64,000 nucleotides of DNA, from the NCBI GenBank assembly GCA_947449255.1, contig CANFQX010000009.1, positions 59,582-123,581 of the forward strand, given 5' to 3'. A model generated the notes under the pieces. That model was not told where the DNA came from. It saw nothing but the letters and a program-made list of their open reading frames with translations, and did not search any database. A program made the translations under genes and the position numbers. The number at the start of each line of letters is the position of its first letter. Positions within the stretch are counted from its first letter, which is position 1. The DNA comes from Pseudobdellovibrionaceae bacterium. Lineage in GTDB: Bacteria > Bdellovibrionota > Bdellovibrionia > Bdellovibrionales > Bdellovibrionaceae. Below are positions 1 through 8,984 of this stretch, in pieces.

Positions 1-614
1 GTATCTTGACCGTCCAAGACTGTTCGATCAACTTTCATCCCTAAAGCTTCAACAACACTCAAGGTCATATCTAGATAGCCTTCGCTGATTGGATCGCCAT
101 TCATTTTTAAGACCAGATCCTGGTCTAATTCCCAAGCATTTAAAATTAAACCTGAGGCAAACTGACTAGAGAGCCCTCTATGAACAGCTATAGGCTCAGA
201 AAGATTTTTCCAACCTTCAGAGTCCAGTGTGAGACTGTCCTCACTGCGCTGAAATTGAACTCCAAGTCTGGTTAAAAGATCGAGCAGGTCTTGTTGCGGT
301 CTTTGCATCAAGCGCGGAGTGCCTTGAAGGACATGTCGACCTGGAATTCGCGACAGGCGCAAGGCTAAAAATCGCAAGACTGTCCCTGCAGCACCGCAAT
401 TGTACACGTTTTGATTTGCTAGATTATTTTCTGAATGTAAATTTTTACTTCCATAAATCTTCTGCAATTGAGCCACGGCGGTTTTCATCAACACGACATC
501 ATCACAAGAGGAGTCGCCTCGAAGCAACAGGTCAGGCCTGTAAGATGAGCAGATCAAGGCCCTGTTCATTAGTGATTTTGATGCGGGAATTGTTCCCTTA
601 TAGCGGTAATTCAT
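1..614 (-). CDS. aroA: 3-phosphoshikimate 1-carboxyvinyltransferase (EPSP synthase), 5' part
   Basis: This reading frame was translated by hand from the minus strand. It is open for 204 codons from an ATG at 614 and runs off the left edge of the window, so only the N-terminal half is present. EPSP synthase joins phosphoenolpyruvate to shikimate-3-phosphate in the cytosolic shikimate pathway. The start reads MNYRYKGTIPASKSLMNRAL, where the ASKSLMNRA stretch matches the family's substrate-binding GSKSxSNRA motif. Further on come CGAAGTVLRFLALR (family NAGTAMR-like region), SSQFASGLILNA and MNGDPISEGYLDMTL, all in the order expected for EPSP synthases. No strong ribosome binding site is visible. 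The gene is divergent from the lipoprotein gene at 827. Family membership is fairly secure; the missing C-terminal half could not be checked. Confidence 0.85.
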   Translation of the reverse strand, partial: MNYRYKGTIPASKSLMNRALICSSYRPDLLLRGDSSCDDVVLMKTAVAQLQKIYGSKNLHSENNLANQNVYNCGAAGTVLRFLALRLSRIPGRHVLQGTPRLMQRPQQDLLDLLTRLGVQFQRSEDSLTLDSEGWKNLSEPIAVHRGLSSQFASGLILNAWELDQDLVLKMNGDPISEGYLDMTLSVVEALGMKVDRTVLDGQD

Positions 615-826
615 GAAAATATTCTTACCGCGAGTCGACAACAAAAGCACAATAAAAAGCTGCATCAAGATGAGACAAAAGTTACTTTTTTTGTCGATCA
701 TTCATGCGTTTTGCGAGGGCCTCTGGAAAATATTTAGCCAGTCTTCGAAAGTCTCAAGCCTAAAGGCCTACTGGCCGATAGGTTGGTTGGCAATAGTTTT
801 CTCTCAGAGTGTGATAGGAGTATAAA

Positions 827-1609
827 ATGAATAGCAGGATTTTAAATATTAGCCTTAGTTTAAGTCTCGGCGTGGGTGCACTTTTTCTTGGCGGCTGTGG
901 AAAACAGTCAGAGGCCGATCTGCTCGCCGAAGCTCAGCTTTGCCTAGACAAGGCCACTTCTAGCACGGCACAGGCATGTGCGCTTAAAATCAGCGCACTC
1001 AGTTCCGCGCAGTCTTATATTATTCGATGCTCTGCTGATTTTATTGAAGAAGGTTTTGATTCTCCAGACAAGTTGGCAAATGCCTTGAACCAAATAACGG
1101 GTGGAAGCTCTAACTCGGCAACGTCGGGAATGCTTTCAGCTTTAGCTTTCACAACAAAACTTTCAAATAGCTCAAACTCAACTCATGCGTCCAATGCAGA
1201 TCAAACTTTTGATTTCTGCAAAAAATCTGAACAAAAAGGACTGTCAATGATTGCCATGTTGGCTAAAACTGCGACGCAAATTGCGGGGTTGGTAGATGAT
1301 GCAAACTTAGGTACAATTGATTTTACACATCCTGAAACAATTACTGCAGGAAGCATCTCAACTGCCATTAGCGACCTCGTTAATACCCATGATACTATAT
1401 TGCAAGCTCATGCTCAAGAAAGTGTTGGGTCTGCAGTTCAAACGGTCTACAGTTCAACATGCTCTGCGGGCTCTCAAGCCAATGCCGACATCTGCAATCA
1501 AATCAGCGCTGCCGCTGCTGCTGCTCCCGGTGGAATTGACTTAACAACTTCCACTCCCGCAGAGATTGGAAGCGCTCTACTATCCTATTGGAAGAACTTA
1601 AACCCCTAA
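827..1609 (+). CDS. putative lipoprotein of unknown function
   Basis: This 260-residue protein has a short hydrophobic leader ending in a lipobox (FLGGC, Cys24), so it is probably lipidated and anchored in the envelope. The mature part is rich in Ser, Ala, Thr and Asn, has at least eight cysteines (for example LCLDKA, QACALK, IIRCSAD, TCSAGS, DICNQ), and shows no domain I recognise. The start is supported by TAGGAG about six bases upstream. The gene converges with the outer-membrane protein gene downstream, and the two stop regions overlap by four bases. The paired-looking cysteines suggest disulfides in the periplasm, which is an inference. Confidence 0.75.
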   Translation: MNSRILNISLSLSLGVGALFLGGCGKQSEADLLAEAQLCLDKATSSTAQACALKISALSSAQSYIIRCSADFIEEGFDSPDKLANALNQITGGSSNSATSGMLSALAFTTKLSNSSNSTHASNADQTFDFCKKSEQKGLSMIAMLAKTATQIAGLVDDANLGTIDFTHPETITAGSISTAISDLVNTHDTILQAHAQESVGSAVQTVYSSTCSAGSQANADICNQISAAAAAAPGGIDLTTSTPAEIGSALLSYWKNLNP

Positions 1610-2802
1610 AAATCCAAATTCATTTTCAAAGCATACACACGACTTTCAACCGGAGTGTTGAAAGTCCCAACATTGTCTGCATAACTGACAAGATCCAGAT
1701 TCGTAAACCCAAACTCAGCCGACAAGCCCGCTGTCCAAAAACCTTGATTGATCCCAGCGCGGTAGTGACCCTTCCACCAATTGGCCAGTTTCCAATCAAA
1801 TTCAAGGCCCGCATGAAGTCCTTTGCTCCAATTCCAGTTGGGATGACCGATATCTCGAACATCTAAAACGCCACGACCACCGAAAATCCAAAGATTTGGA
1901 TACTCCCACTTAGAGCCAACATCCAGCACACGGTAAAGTTTTTCAGGAGTCCCTGTCAGTGCACCTGGATTTTTATTAATCAATTTAAGATTACTGCCAA
2001 ATCCAGATTCAGCAATATTATGAACGACAACACCAAATGTGGGCCGAGCCAGAGAGAACATGGACAGAAATCCCTCACCCGGAACTTCAGGAGTCCACAA
2101 CATTCCAAGATCGGCATCCAGTGTATAGCCTTCAAGTAAATCGGATTCAGTAACGACTTGATTGTTCGTGGCAAGTTCCGTGGCGCTGACAGCTTTACTA
2201 AAAAAAGCCCTGTTCACAAACTTACCTGTAACCCCTAAAGACATGCGTCCATTATTTATCCAATTCACATCTTTAGCATAACTGTAAGCCAATGTTGAAT
2301 CCGCATAAAGTGTGGCATTGATAGAAGGCCCAACTTGCTTATGCATCGCCAGTTCTACTGAAATATCGGCGGGTATAAATGCAATTCCCCAATGAGGCCT
2401 AACCCATACCCCTTGCAGCGGGGTCAGCCTGAGTGAATAGACATCGCCATAATGTTTTTGAATTAGATCAAAATAAGCAGTCTGTCTTGCGGCATCTGTT
2501 AAAACTGCGCTTGAAATCTTGCTAAATTCATCGGCGAAATCTTTAAATGAACTCGCCACCGCCGCATCAATTGATAAATTGATCTGACCATTTTCTCGAC
2601 GGGCTAAACCAGCAGGATTATAAAACATGGCAGCATAGTCACTTGCCACAGCTGTGAAGGCATCTCCCATGCCCAAAGCTCTAGCTGACTGATATTGATG
2701 ATGAATCGTCGTACTAATGCTTTCCCCAGCTCTAACAGCAGGGCTTATTGAAAATAAAAGAAAAAACAGGATTGAGAGGGTAAAAATACCTCTATGAAAC
2801 AT
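1606..2802 (-). CDS. outer-membrane protein, PorV/FadL/TraF-like beta-barrel
   Basis: The product has 398 residues and begins with a clear signal peptide (hydrophobic core from residue 5 to about 22, ending near VRAG). Just after it comes ARALGMGDAFTAVASDYAAM followed by FYNPAGLA. This matches the start of UPF0164/PorV/FadL-like barrels, typically GMGGAFVAVADDxxAxxxNPAGL. The rest alternates polar and hydrophobic residues and ends in an aromatic residue (KMNLDF), as outer-membrane barrels usually do. The ATG is preceded by GGAGG at a good distance. Cargo or role is unknown: FadL relatives transport hydrophobic compounds, whereas PorV relatives act in secretion or surface anchoring. The gene stands alone, convergent with the upstream lipoprotein gene. 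Confidence 0.75.
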   Translation of the reverse strand: MFHRGIFTLSILFFLLFSISPAVRAGESISTTIHHQYQSARALGMGDAFTAVASDYAAMFYNPAGLARRENGQINLSIDAAVASSFKDFADEFSKISSAVLTDAARQTAYFDLIQKHYGDVYSLRLTPLQGVWVRPHWGIAFIPADISVELAMHKQVGPSINATLYADSTLAYSYAKDVNWINNGRMSLGVTGKFVNRAFFSKAVSATELATNNQVVTESDLLEGYTLDADLGMLWTPEVPGEGFLSMFSLARPTFGVVVHNIAESGFGSNLKLINKNPGALTGTPEKLYRVLDVGSKWEYPNLWIFGGRGVLDVRDIGHPNWNWSKGLHAGLEFDWKLANWWKGHYRAGINQGFWTAGLSAEFGFTNLDLVSYADNVGTFNTPVESRVYALKMNLDF

Positions 2803-2986
2803 ATATTGGCCTCCAAATATCCAGCATTTAAGGAAATGGCACTGCTAAGAGTTTCTCAACATTTTGCAAAACCACATCAAAATGAGATGACCTGCATGCC
2901 CTCTGTATTATTGTTGATAAATTTAATTTTTCTTACCTGAGTTCCAACAATCAGACTCTTTTTTGACTTAAGTCTGGCCTTTTAGC

Positions 2987-3598
2987 TCACAAACTATTTA
3001 GCCATTGAACCAATCGGGCCACTTCCGCGGCTAAGTGTTTTTGATCCAGATCGTTCCTAATAATAAAATCGGCCTTCTGCTCTTTGTTGGCTATTGAAAT
3101 CTGGCTGGCTATTCGCTTCTCGATTTGACCTTCGTCTAGTGGCAATCCGGCCAAGTCGCTGCGCTGGCGCAGTCTTGTTTTTTGCTGCTCCACTGTACAA
3201 GAAACCAAAATGATTGCATCAAACTGATCTTCAGATTTCGTCTCAAAGAGCAGTGGAATATCATAAATAGCAAATTTCAAATTTTGTTGTTCTAAAGCTG
3301 TACGTTGACGAAGCACTTCAGCCCTTATTAAGGGGTGAGTGATTGATTCTAGATCTCTAAGACGCTCATGATCTCCAAAAACCAATTCACCTAACTTTTT
3401 TCGATCGAGCTGACCATCTGACAACAAGATGTCATTGCCAAATCTAGCAACGATGGACTTTAGTCCAGGACTTCCCTTCTGAACTATGCTCTTTGCAATC
3501 TCATCAGCGTCGACAACAGAGATTGCGTGATCTTTAAGCATTTTACTGACTGTACTTTTTCCAGAAGCTATACCTCCGGTCAGTCCAATCCATTTCAT
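2987..3598 (-). CDS. coaE: dephospho-CoA kinase
   Basis: This 203-residue cytosolic enzyme phosphorylates the ribose 3'-hydroxyl of dephospho-CoA, the last step of coenzyme A synthesis. The N-terminus MKWIGLTGGIASGKSTVS carries the P-loop (GGIASGKST, residues 8-16), followed by VVDADEIAK with the conserved DAD at residues 30-32. Later motifs typical of the family are HPLIR, YDIPLLFET and the C-terminal NKEQKADFIIRND. Length is normal for the family. The ATG has AGGAG upstream. The gene is divergent from the protein kinase gene, with 65 bp between the starts, so the two probably have back-to-back promoters. Confidence 0.95.
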   Translation of the reverse strand: MKWIGLTGGIASGKSTVSKMLKDHAISVVDADEIAKSIVQKGSPGLKSIVARFGNDILLSDGQLDRKKLGELVFGDHERLRDLESITHPLIRAEVLRQRTALEQQNLKFAIYDIPLLFETKSEDQFDAIILVSCTVEQQKTRLRQRSDLAGLPLDEGQIEKRIASQISIANKEQKADFIIRNDLDQKHLAAEVARLVQWLNSL

Positions 3599-3663
3599 AA
3601 AAGAATCTCCTAAATATTTTGTTTTATTTTACCGATAGTATCACAAAAGGGGAACTTTAATTC

Positions 3664-5661
3664 ATGCCTGAGTCTATGGAGAACTTTGGAAAATTTATAC
3701 TTTTCGAGCGACTTGCTGCTGGTGGCATGGCCGAAGTGTATCTTTCCAAGTCTTTTGGGGCTGGTGGCGTCAGTAAATTTGTCGCAATTAAACGGATACT
3801 CCCTCAATATTCCGGCCACCGTGAATTTATCAATATGTTTAAAGAAGAAGCAAAAATTGCGGTGAATTTAAATCACGGCAATGTCGTTTCAATTCATGAT
3901 TTTGGTGTTGAAAAAAATCAATTTTTCCTTGTCATGGAGTACGTCGAAGGCAGAAATCTTCGACAAATTCTAAATGAATTCAAAAAAATGAACATCCAGT
4001 TCAGTATTGAACAGGCTGTCTATATTATCAAAGAAGCCGCAGCAGGCTTAGATTATGCTCACCGTTGTGTTGATGGTGCAACTGGGCGACCGCTCAATAT
4101 AGTTCATCGCGATATGAGCCCCCAGAATATCATGGTCAGTTTTGAAGGTGGCGTTAAAATCATAGATTTTGGAATTGCTAAAGCCGAAACACAACTAGAG
4201 GCAACAAAAGCTGGGACCCTGAAGGGTAAATATGGCTATATGAGCCCCGAGCAGGCTGATGGCCAAAATATTGATTCAAGGACTGATATATTTTCAGTGG
4301 GAATTGTCCTTTGGGAGCTCCTTGCAAATGACCGACTTTTTGCTGGCACTAGCGAGTCCTCTATCCTGCGAAAATTGCGTGAATGCGCAGTGCCTTCAAT
4401 TCGAAAGATCAATCCGTCAATTCCGCCTGAATTAGAATCTATAGTAAACAAGGCTTTATCAAAAGATAGAAATATGCGCTATCAAAGTGCGGCTGCACTA
4501 AATCGTGATCTCAATCGATTCTTAAATACAAAATTTCCAGAGTTTTCTCAAAATGACTTTAGCGTATTTATAAAAAAAGCTTTCACTGCAAGTTTTTTAG
4601 AACAAAGAGCAAAGCTTGTTGAATATTCTAAAATTCAAGCCGTTCCTGTAGCTTTACCAAGTATTCCATCAATTTCAGCAAATGAAGCTAGCTTTACTTC
4701 CCCACCAAAGCCATCCCCGGTTGCTGTGAATACTCACACCAGCACCGATCTCGATGACAATGCGAATAACAACTTAGAACTCGACACTTCTGCTAGCTTT
4801 GAAACAAACCTTGATGGACTGGAATCTGCGAGACATCGAAGACCTACTCTTTCGGGAATAACAAAAAATACGGATTTTTCTACAGGGGTATTTTCTCTAA
4901 ATCGCTCCAAGCTTGATGCACATAAAAAGCACAAATTTGATAATAATAGTTCTATAATTTGGAAATCGGTCAGATTCTCAATGCGCTTAGCTAAAGCCGC
5001 TTTAAATTCAACTGCAGTTATCGGAATATTTGCGATGATATCGTTTGGGAGCTGGTTTATTTATTCAAAGTTTTTTGTTCTAAACCACAAAGAGCAAATC
5101 GGGGAATCAAATTTCACCAATCCCATCGACAGATCCTCAAATCAACCTGATCCAAATGTCCAACAGGAAGCAAGGCCTTCCGAACCTTATCCTCAAGGAG
5201 AGGCCGCGCAACCGATTCAATCGGAGCATATAATTCAAATTCGAAGCACCCCCATCCACTCCAGAGTTATCATCAATGGTGAAGACACGGGGGAATTCAC
5301 GCCGCTGAGAAAGTCCTTGAGCGCAAATGTGCCTATCAGCATCAGACTGATCAAAGAAGGTTATTCTGATTATGTCACGACCTACACTCCAACTGTAGAC
5401 GCCGGAGAGATCAATGGGACGCTACAAAAACTTGCTCGAACGGCAAATTTGTATGTGAAATTGATTAATGCAGGGGCGAACCCCGAACTGCAAATTTCTG
5501 GAATCCCCATAGAAATCAAACCGGAATCTGAACCTTATTTTATTCAAGCTGAAATCAATGTTAAAATACGAGTCATCAATAAACTGACTGGCCTTTCCGC
5601 TGAAAAAATCGTTATGATTCCAGCAAATCAAAAAGAAACCGTTGAGCTTTTCCTAAAATAA
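3664..5661 (+). CDS. membrane Ser/Thr protein kinase with C-terminal PEGA-like domain
   Basis: The 665-residue protein has a Hanks-type kinase domain at residues about 8-295. It contains the glycine-rich loop (LAAGGMAEV), the ATP lysine in VAIKR (K43), the catalytic HRDMSPQN (148-155), the DFG motif (168-170) and the SPEQ version of the APE motif (194-197), so it looks active. A Ser/Thr/Pro-rich linker follows, then one membrane helix (about 447-468). Outside the membrane lies a PEGA-like region (about 522-595, with IQIRSTPIHSRVIINGEDTG) resembling surface-layer or carbohydrate-binding domains. The topology is a cytosolic kinase with a periplasmic sensor. The gene probably forms a pair with the acyl-CoA ligase, 19 bp downstream. 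Substrates are unknown. Confidence 0.9.
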   Translation: MPESMENFGKFILFERLAAGGMAEVYLSKSFGAGGVSKFVAIKRILPQYSGHREFINMFKEEAKIAVNLNHGNVVSIHDFGVEKNQFFLVMEYVEGRNLRQILNEFKKMNIQFSIEQAVYIIKEAAAGLDYAHRCVDGATGRPLNIVHRDMSPQNIMVSFEGGVKIIDFGIAKAETQLEATKAGTLKGKYGYMSPEQADGQNIDSRTDIFSVGIVLWELLANDRLFAGTSESSILRKLRECAVPSIRKINPSIPPELESIVNKALSKDRNMRYQSAAALNRDLNRFLNTKFPEFSQNDFSVFIKKAFTASFLEQRAKLVEYSKIQAVPVALPSIPSISANEASFTSPPKPSPVAVNTHTSTDLDDNANNNLELDTSASFETNLDGLESARHRRPTLSGITKNTDFSTGVFSLNRSKLDAHKKHKFDNNSSIIWKSVRFSMRLAKAALNSTAVIGIFAMISFGSWFIYSKFFVLNHKEQIGESNFTNPIDRSSNQPDPNVQQEARPSEPYPQGEAAQPIQSEHIIQIRSTPIHSRVIINGEDTGEFTPLRKSLSANVPISIRLIKEGYSDYVTTYTPTVDAGEINGTLQKLARTANLYVKLINAGANPELQISGIPIEIKPESEPYFIQAEINVKIRVINKLTGLSAEKIVMIPANQKETVELFLK

Positions 5662-5680
5662 TAAATCAGGAGCCTTAAAC

Positions 5681-7453
5681 TTGAAAAACACCCTCGGAAA
5701 ATCAATCCTTGAAATGCGTCACCGTGAACCCAAAAAAGAGGCTCTAAAATTTAAAATTGGAAAGACTTGGATTTCTAAAAATTGGCCCGAATATTACAAG
5801 GACATTGAAACCGCAGGATCAGCGTTACTCGCTCTGGGAATTGAACCCGGAGATCGCGTCGCCATCATGGCAAACACTCGCTATGAATGGTCCGTCATGG
5901 ATTATGCCATTCTTGGTATCAAGGCCATTACCGTTCCCATTTACCAAAACAACACGGCTGAGGACGTGGAATTTATTTTGAACAATTCTCAGGCTCGAAT
6001 TCTGATCACAGAATCCAATGGACCCTTAAAAATATTTCAAAGTGTGAAATACAAATGCAAGAGTGTGGAAAAAATCATTTTGATGGACGAGCTTTCAACT
6101 TCACAAGATTGCCTCTCTTGGAAAGGCCTTCAAGAACTCGGCGAACGCTTTCTTGAAAAAAATCCACTTCTATACCGAAATCTTTGCGAATCCTTGATCA
6201 CCTCCGATGTTGCAACAGTCATCTACACTTCGGGCACCACTGGAAAACCAAAGGGCGTTGTCTTAACCCACTTGCAAGCAATCAGTGAAGTCTCTGAGGC
6301 TTTTCCTTTTGTCGGAGCCACAGATCAAGATATTTCTCTGACATTTCTGCCCTACGCCCACATCTTAGGCCGAGTTGAACATTGGGGCCACATTTACATT
6401 GGCTATACTTTGGCTTTTGCTGAAAGTATTGAAAAAATTCGTAGTAATCTTATCGAAATTCAGCCCACATTTATGATTTCAGTCCCCAGGATATTTGAAA
6501 AAATTTATTCTGCAGTTTGGGCCCAAATTCAAACACAACCGCTCCGATTGAAACTATTTGAATGGGCGCTCTTAGTCGGAAAAAAAGTCGGAGAGTGCAA
6601 AATGAGCGGAGAGGTCCTCCCCTTAGACTTGTTCTTAAAATTTGAATTAGCAAAAAAACTTGTGCTTCATAAAATTACAGATGCCTTTGGCGGTCGTCTG
6701 CGTTTTGCGATCAGTGGTGGGGCTGCAATTTCTAAAGATATTGCTTTGTTTTTTCACTCGGCAGGGGTTCTGATTCTGGAAGGCTATGGCTTGACCGAGT
6801 CCACGGCTGCAATAACCGTGAACACACCGTTTAACTACCGTTTTGGCAGCGTTGGTCGCCCGATTGGTGAGGTTAAAATTAAAATTGCTGACGACGGAGA
6901 GATCCTGGTTCTCAGCAACAAGGTCATGAAAGAGTACTATAAAAATCCTGAAGCCAATCTTGAAGCCTTTACGGACGGTTGGTATCACACTGGAGATATT
7001 GGCGAAGTGCTTCCCAGCGGTGACATTAAAATCACCGATCGCAAAAAAGATTTGATCAAAACTGCTGGTGGAAAATATGTGGCCCCTCAGCGCGTTGAGG
7101 GCCTTTTGATGCTCAACCCCTACGTCAGTCATGCCCTGATTCATGGTGATCAAAAAAAATTCATTATTGCCTTAATCACTCTCGATCGACCTTCAGTTCA
7201 GAAGTTGGCTAAAGAAAAAAATATTTCCTTTTCAAACTGGGAAGATCTAGTCAAAACTGCTTTTGTCAGTGAAATCGGTCGCAAGGCTGTGGCCGATGCC
7301 AATGCAGAATTGGCAAGCTTTGAATCAATTAAAAAATTCTTAATTCTGCCCGATGAGTTCACAGTTGAGACGGGGGAGCTTACGCCCTCTTTGAAAGTGA
7401 AAAGAAAAGCCTTAGATAACAAATTTAAACCACAAATAGAAAGTCTGTATTAA
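5681..7453 (+). CDS. long-chain fatty-acid--CoA ligase (AMP-forming)
   Basis: This 590-residue member of the AMP-dependent synthetase family activates fatty acids to acyl-CoA through an acyl-adenylate. Visible motifs are the phosphate-binding loop VIYTSGTTGKPKGVVLTH (about 179-196), GYGLTESTAAITVN (about 367-380), the adenylation motif DGWYHTGDIGE (about 430-440) and the hinge ITDRKKDLIKTAGGKYVAP (about 451-469). It has the long, FAA/FadD15-like form. The start is TTG, supported by CAGGAG about ten bases upstream. It follows the kinase gene with only 19 bp between them, so they are likely cotranscribed. Whether the kinase senses lipid status is speculation. Confidence 0.9.
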   Translation: MKNTLGKSILEMRHREPKKEALKFKIGKTWISKNWPEYYKDIETAGSALLALGIEPGDRVAIMANTRYEWSVMDYAILGIKAITVPIYQNNTAEDVEFILNNSQARILITESNGPLKIFQSVKYKCKSVEKIILMDELSTSQDCLSWKGLQELGERFLEKNPLLYRNLCESLITSDVATVIYTSGTTGKPKGVVLTHLQAISEVSEAFPFVGATDQDISLTFLPYAHILGRVEHWGHIYIGYTLAFAESIEKIRSNLIEIQPTFMISVPRIFEKIYSAVWAQIQTQPLRLKLFEWALLVGKKVGECKMSGEVLPLDLFLKFELAKKLVLHKITDAFGGRLRFAISGGAAISKDIALFFHSAGVLILEGYGLTESTAAITVNTPFNYRFGSVGRPIGEVKIKIADDGEILVLSNKVMKEYYKNPEANLEAFTDGWYHTGDIGEVLPSGDIKITDRKKDLIKTAGGKYVAPQRVEGLLMLNPYVSHALIHGDQKKFIIALITLDRPSVQKLAKEKNISFSNWEDLVKTAFVSEIGRKAVADANAELASFESIKKFLILPDEFTVETGELTPSLKVKRKALDNKFKPQIESLY

Positions 7454-7490
7454 AACTGCAGACCTCAGCGGACTTATTCGGCAAATCATT

Positions 7491-8243
7491 TTACATAAAA
7501 AATCGAAATGAAATGCCGACAAAGCTGCCGCTCAAATCAATAACCCGTGAACTCCCATTATTTTGCAGGTCTGTGCCTGATGTGTGAGCCGTACCAAAAT
7601 AATTTCCATCCCGGGTGTATTTCATATTTTCAACTTTAAAAACACGATAGCCAATTTCAAATAAAAATGTGGTCGTGTCAGACAAAAGAAACTCTTGTCC
7701 GATCCCAGCCCCCCACATCACAGCAGATCCTTTGGCTTCCATGGTCGTATCCATCCCTGGATAAGCCGTGGTCCCAGCCGCCGCCAAGGTGTAAATATTT
7801 TTTAGAGTTAAATACCCATAGCCAGAGGTTGCCGTAATAAAAGACCTCGAGACATGGTCTCTCCTTAAATTGAATTCTAAACTAAGCTTCGGCAAATAGC
7901 CCAAGATCTCTGAGGTTTGAGAATACAAATCTGTCGCACCGTTTTTGGCCAGAAGGTTTTCTAGAATAACAGGCTTTAAAATCTCTAATCCAAAGCGCGC
8001 ACTGACGTAGGGGTTTGAGACTAAACAGCCGAACTCGCCAGTATAGTTGTACCTGACATCGCTGGAATAAGTGACGTTTGCAGCGGCCTCATTTTCAAAT
8101 CCAGATTTTCCCACAAAAGAAGATCCGCCAGTAAAGCCAAAATAGGCGGCAAAAGTTTCTTTATTGATATCAAAAACCCGTGCCTCAGAAATTGAAACAA
8201 AACACAGGGATAAAATAAAAAAATGCATCCTTAATTTCATCAC
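7491..8243 (-). CDS. putative outer-membrane beta-barrel protein
   Basis: This 250-residue protein has a signal peptide (about 1-21, ending SISEA) and a mature part dominated by alternating aromatic, glycine and polar residues, for example FAAYFGFTGGSSFVG, GYGYLTL and FLFEIGYRVFKV. It ends SFVGISFRFFM with aromatic C-terminal residues, the usual outer-membrane insertion signal. It lies 14 bp downstream of the AMIN-like gene on the same strand, so the two form a likely operon. The start is GTG, or ATG three bases later, and GGAG upstream fits the GTG better. No specific family was recognised, so porin, adhesin and structural roles are all open. Confidence 0.65.
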   Translation of the reverse strand: MMKLRMHFFILSLCFVSISEARVFDINKETFAAYFGFTGGSSFVGKSGFENEAAANVTYSSDVRYNYTGEFGCLVSNPYVSARFGLEILKPVILENLLAKNGATDLYSQTSEILGYLPKLSLEFNLRRDHVSRSFITATSGYGYLTLKNIYTLAAAGTTAYPGMDTTMEAKGSAVMWGAGIGQEFLLSDTTTFLFEIGYRVFKVENMKYTRDGNYFGTAHTSGTDLQNNGSSRVIDLSGSFVGISFRFFM

Positions 8244-8257
8244 TTGTGAATTAGCTC

Positions 8258-8782
8258 CTACTCAATCATTAAATCGACAACAACTTTACTTGTCGCGTTT
8301 TGACCCCGCACTTGGTACATCTTCACCTTAGTGTTTTTCTTAAGGTCCATGGTCAGATTCAAAGTTTGATCAACCGGTTCAAGGCTCATGGCTATATTTC
8401 GAACAGCTCCAGAGCCTCTAAGTTTTGCAATCAATCCGGCTTGATCAATATTGGCCTGTGGCATTTGAGCAAAATCTATGATCAGACGCTGTGGATTTTT
8501 TTGCAGCTCAGAATGGAAATAACCAGGCCAACCTTTAAGCACTTTGCCATCTCTGTCCCCGACATCAAAGACCAGACGCTCTATCTTTTTCTTACGATCC
8601 GCAGTTCGACGCATATCCAAAAGAGTAAATCCCTTGCCGGCAATCCCCCCGAACGTGACTCCTGAACCTGACAAAATTTGCGATGGTATAGCAGATGCTT
8701 GCGGAGCTGGGATCGCCGCTTGCGCTTGATAAGCGAACAGAATAACCACAAGAAAACTCAAATTTCCAAAAATGTATTTCAT
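8258..8782 (-). CDS. secreted AMIN-domain-like protein
   Basis: The frame is open from 8848, but the start is placed at the ATG at 8782. There a good signal peptide begins (MKYIFGNLSFLVVILFAYQA) and AAAGGA lies ten bases upstream. The codons before it read a duplicated NLKRKDS that comes from a DNA repeat, not from protein sequence. The mature part resembles the AMIN fold of AmiC- and PilQ-type proteins: ERLVFDVGDRDG, NPQRLIIDFAQ, GSGAVRNIAMS, QTLNLTMDL and KVVVDLMIE. AMIN domains bind peptidoglycan and localise envelope complexes. The 174-residue product has no catalytic domain attached. It is probably cotranscribed with the beta-barrel gene downstream. Confidence 0.65.
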   Translation of the reverse strand: MKYIFGNLSFLVVILFAYQAQAAIPAPQASAIPSQILSGSGVTFGGIAGKGFTLLDMRRTADRKKKIERLVFDVGDRDGKVLKGWPGYFHSELQKNPQRLIIDFAQMPQANIDQAGLIAKLRGSGAVRNIAMSLEPVDQTLNLTMDLKKNTKVKMYQVRGQNATSKVVVDLMIE

Positions 8783-8786
8783 CACA

Positions 8787-8837
8787 AACGAATCCTTTCG
8801 TTTTAGATTCATCAACGAATCTTTTCGTTTCAGATTT
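8787..8837. repeat. 27-nt tandem duplication at the 5' end of the AMIN-like gene
   Basis: Two adjacent copies of a 24-25 nt motif are seen, about 8787-8811 and 8814-8837, sharing AACGAATC.TTTCGTTT.AGATT on the plus strand. On the minus strand the copy nearer the gene supplies the ribosome binding site AAAGGA; in the other copy this reads AAAAGA. A third related copy lies at about 10297-10321 in the distal direct repeat. Confidence 0.7.
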
Positions 8838-8916
8838 AAGAGTGCCACGAGATTGGCGCCGTCTCCAGAAAAAAGAAAGGCCCATCGCTGGACCTTGGGC
8901 TAGGAGTTCTTTTAAA
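8811..8916. repeat. left copy of ~100 bp direct repeat flanking the ATPase gene
   Basis: By hand alignment this stretch matches 10295-10397 in the same orientation, with about 13 mismatches in the first 95 positions. It includes an identical core of about 36 nt (about 8869-8904 and 10353-10388). The core contains an intrinsic terminator that reads on the minus strand. The pair brackets the ATPase gene and its promoter. In the absence of the insert, the cytochrome gene, its terminator and the AMIN-like gene would be neighbours. Confidence 0.8.
8871..8896 (-). terminator. intrinsic terminator, duplicated copy
   Basis: On the minus strand a seven-pair stem AAGGTCC/GGGCCTT (one G-U pair) encloses the loop AGCGAT and is followed by TCTTTTTT. 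The sequence is identical to the terminator behind the multiheme gene. Here it lies upstream of the AMIN-like gene, where it would insulate that gene from minus-strand transcription. Confidence 0.65.
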
Positions 8917-8984
8917 AATAGGCATGACACGCAAATCCACAGCCAAGTCCTTCGTTAATACTTATTTATCGGCCAATACGACTT

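Noticed and set aside
416..825. Two plus-strand frames of 66 and 70 codons opposite and upstream of aroA
   Set aside because: The first is antisense to the conserved EPSP synthase N-terminus; the second has no ribosome binding site or family signal.
6647..7153. A 168-codon minus-strand frame inside the acyl-CoA ligase gene
   Set aside because: It is antisense to a region dense in conserved ligase motifs and lacks any start signal.
8592..8930. A 112-codon minus-strand frame across the left direct repeat
   Set aside because: It runs through the terminator and overlaps the better supported AMIN-like gene in another frame; no family signal.
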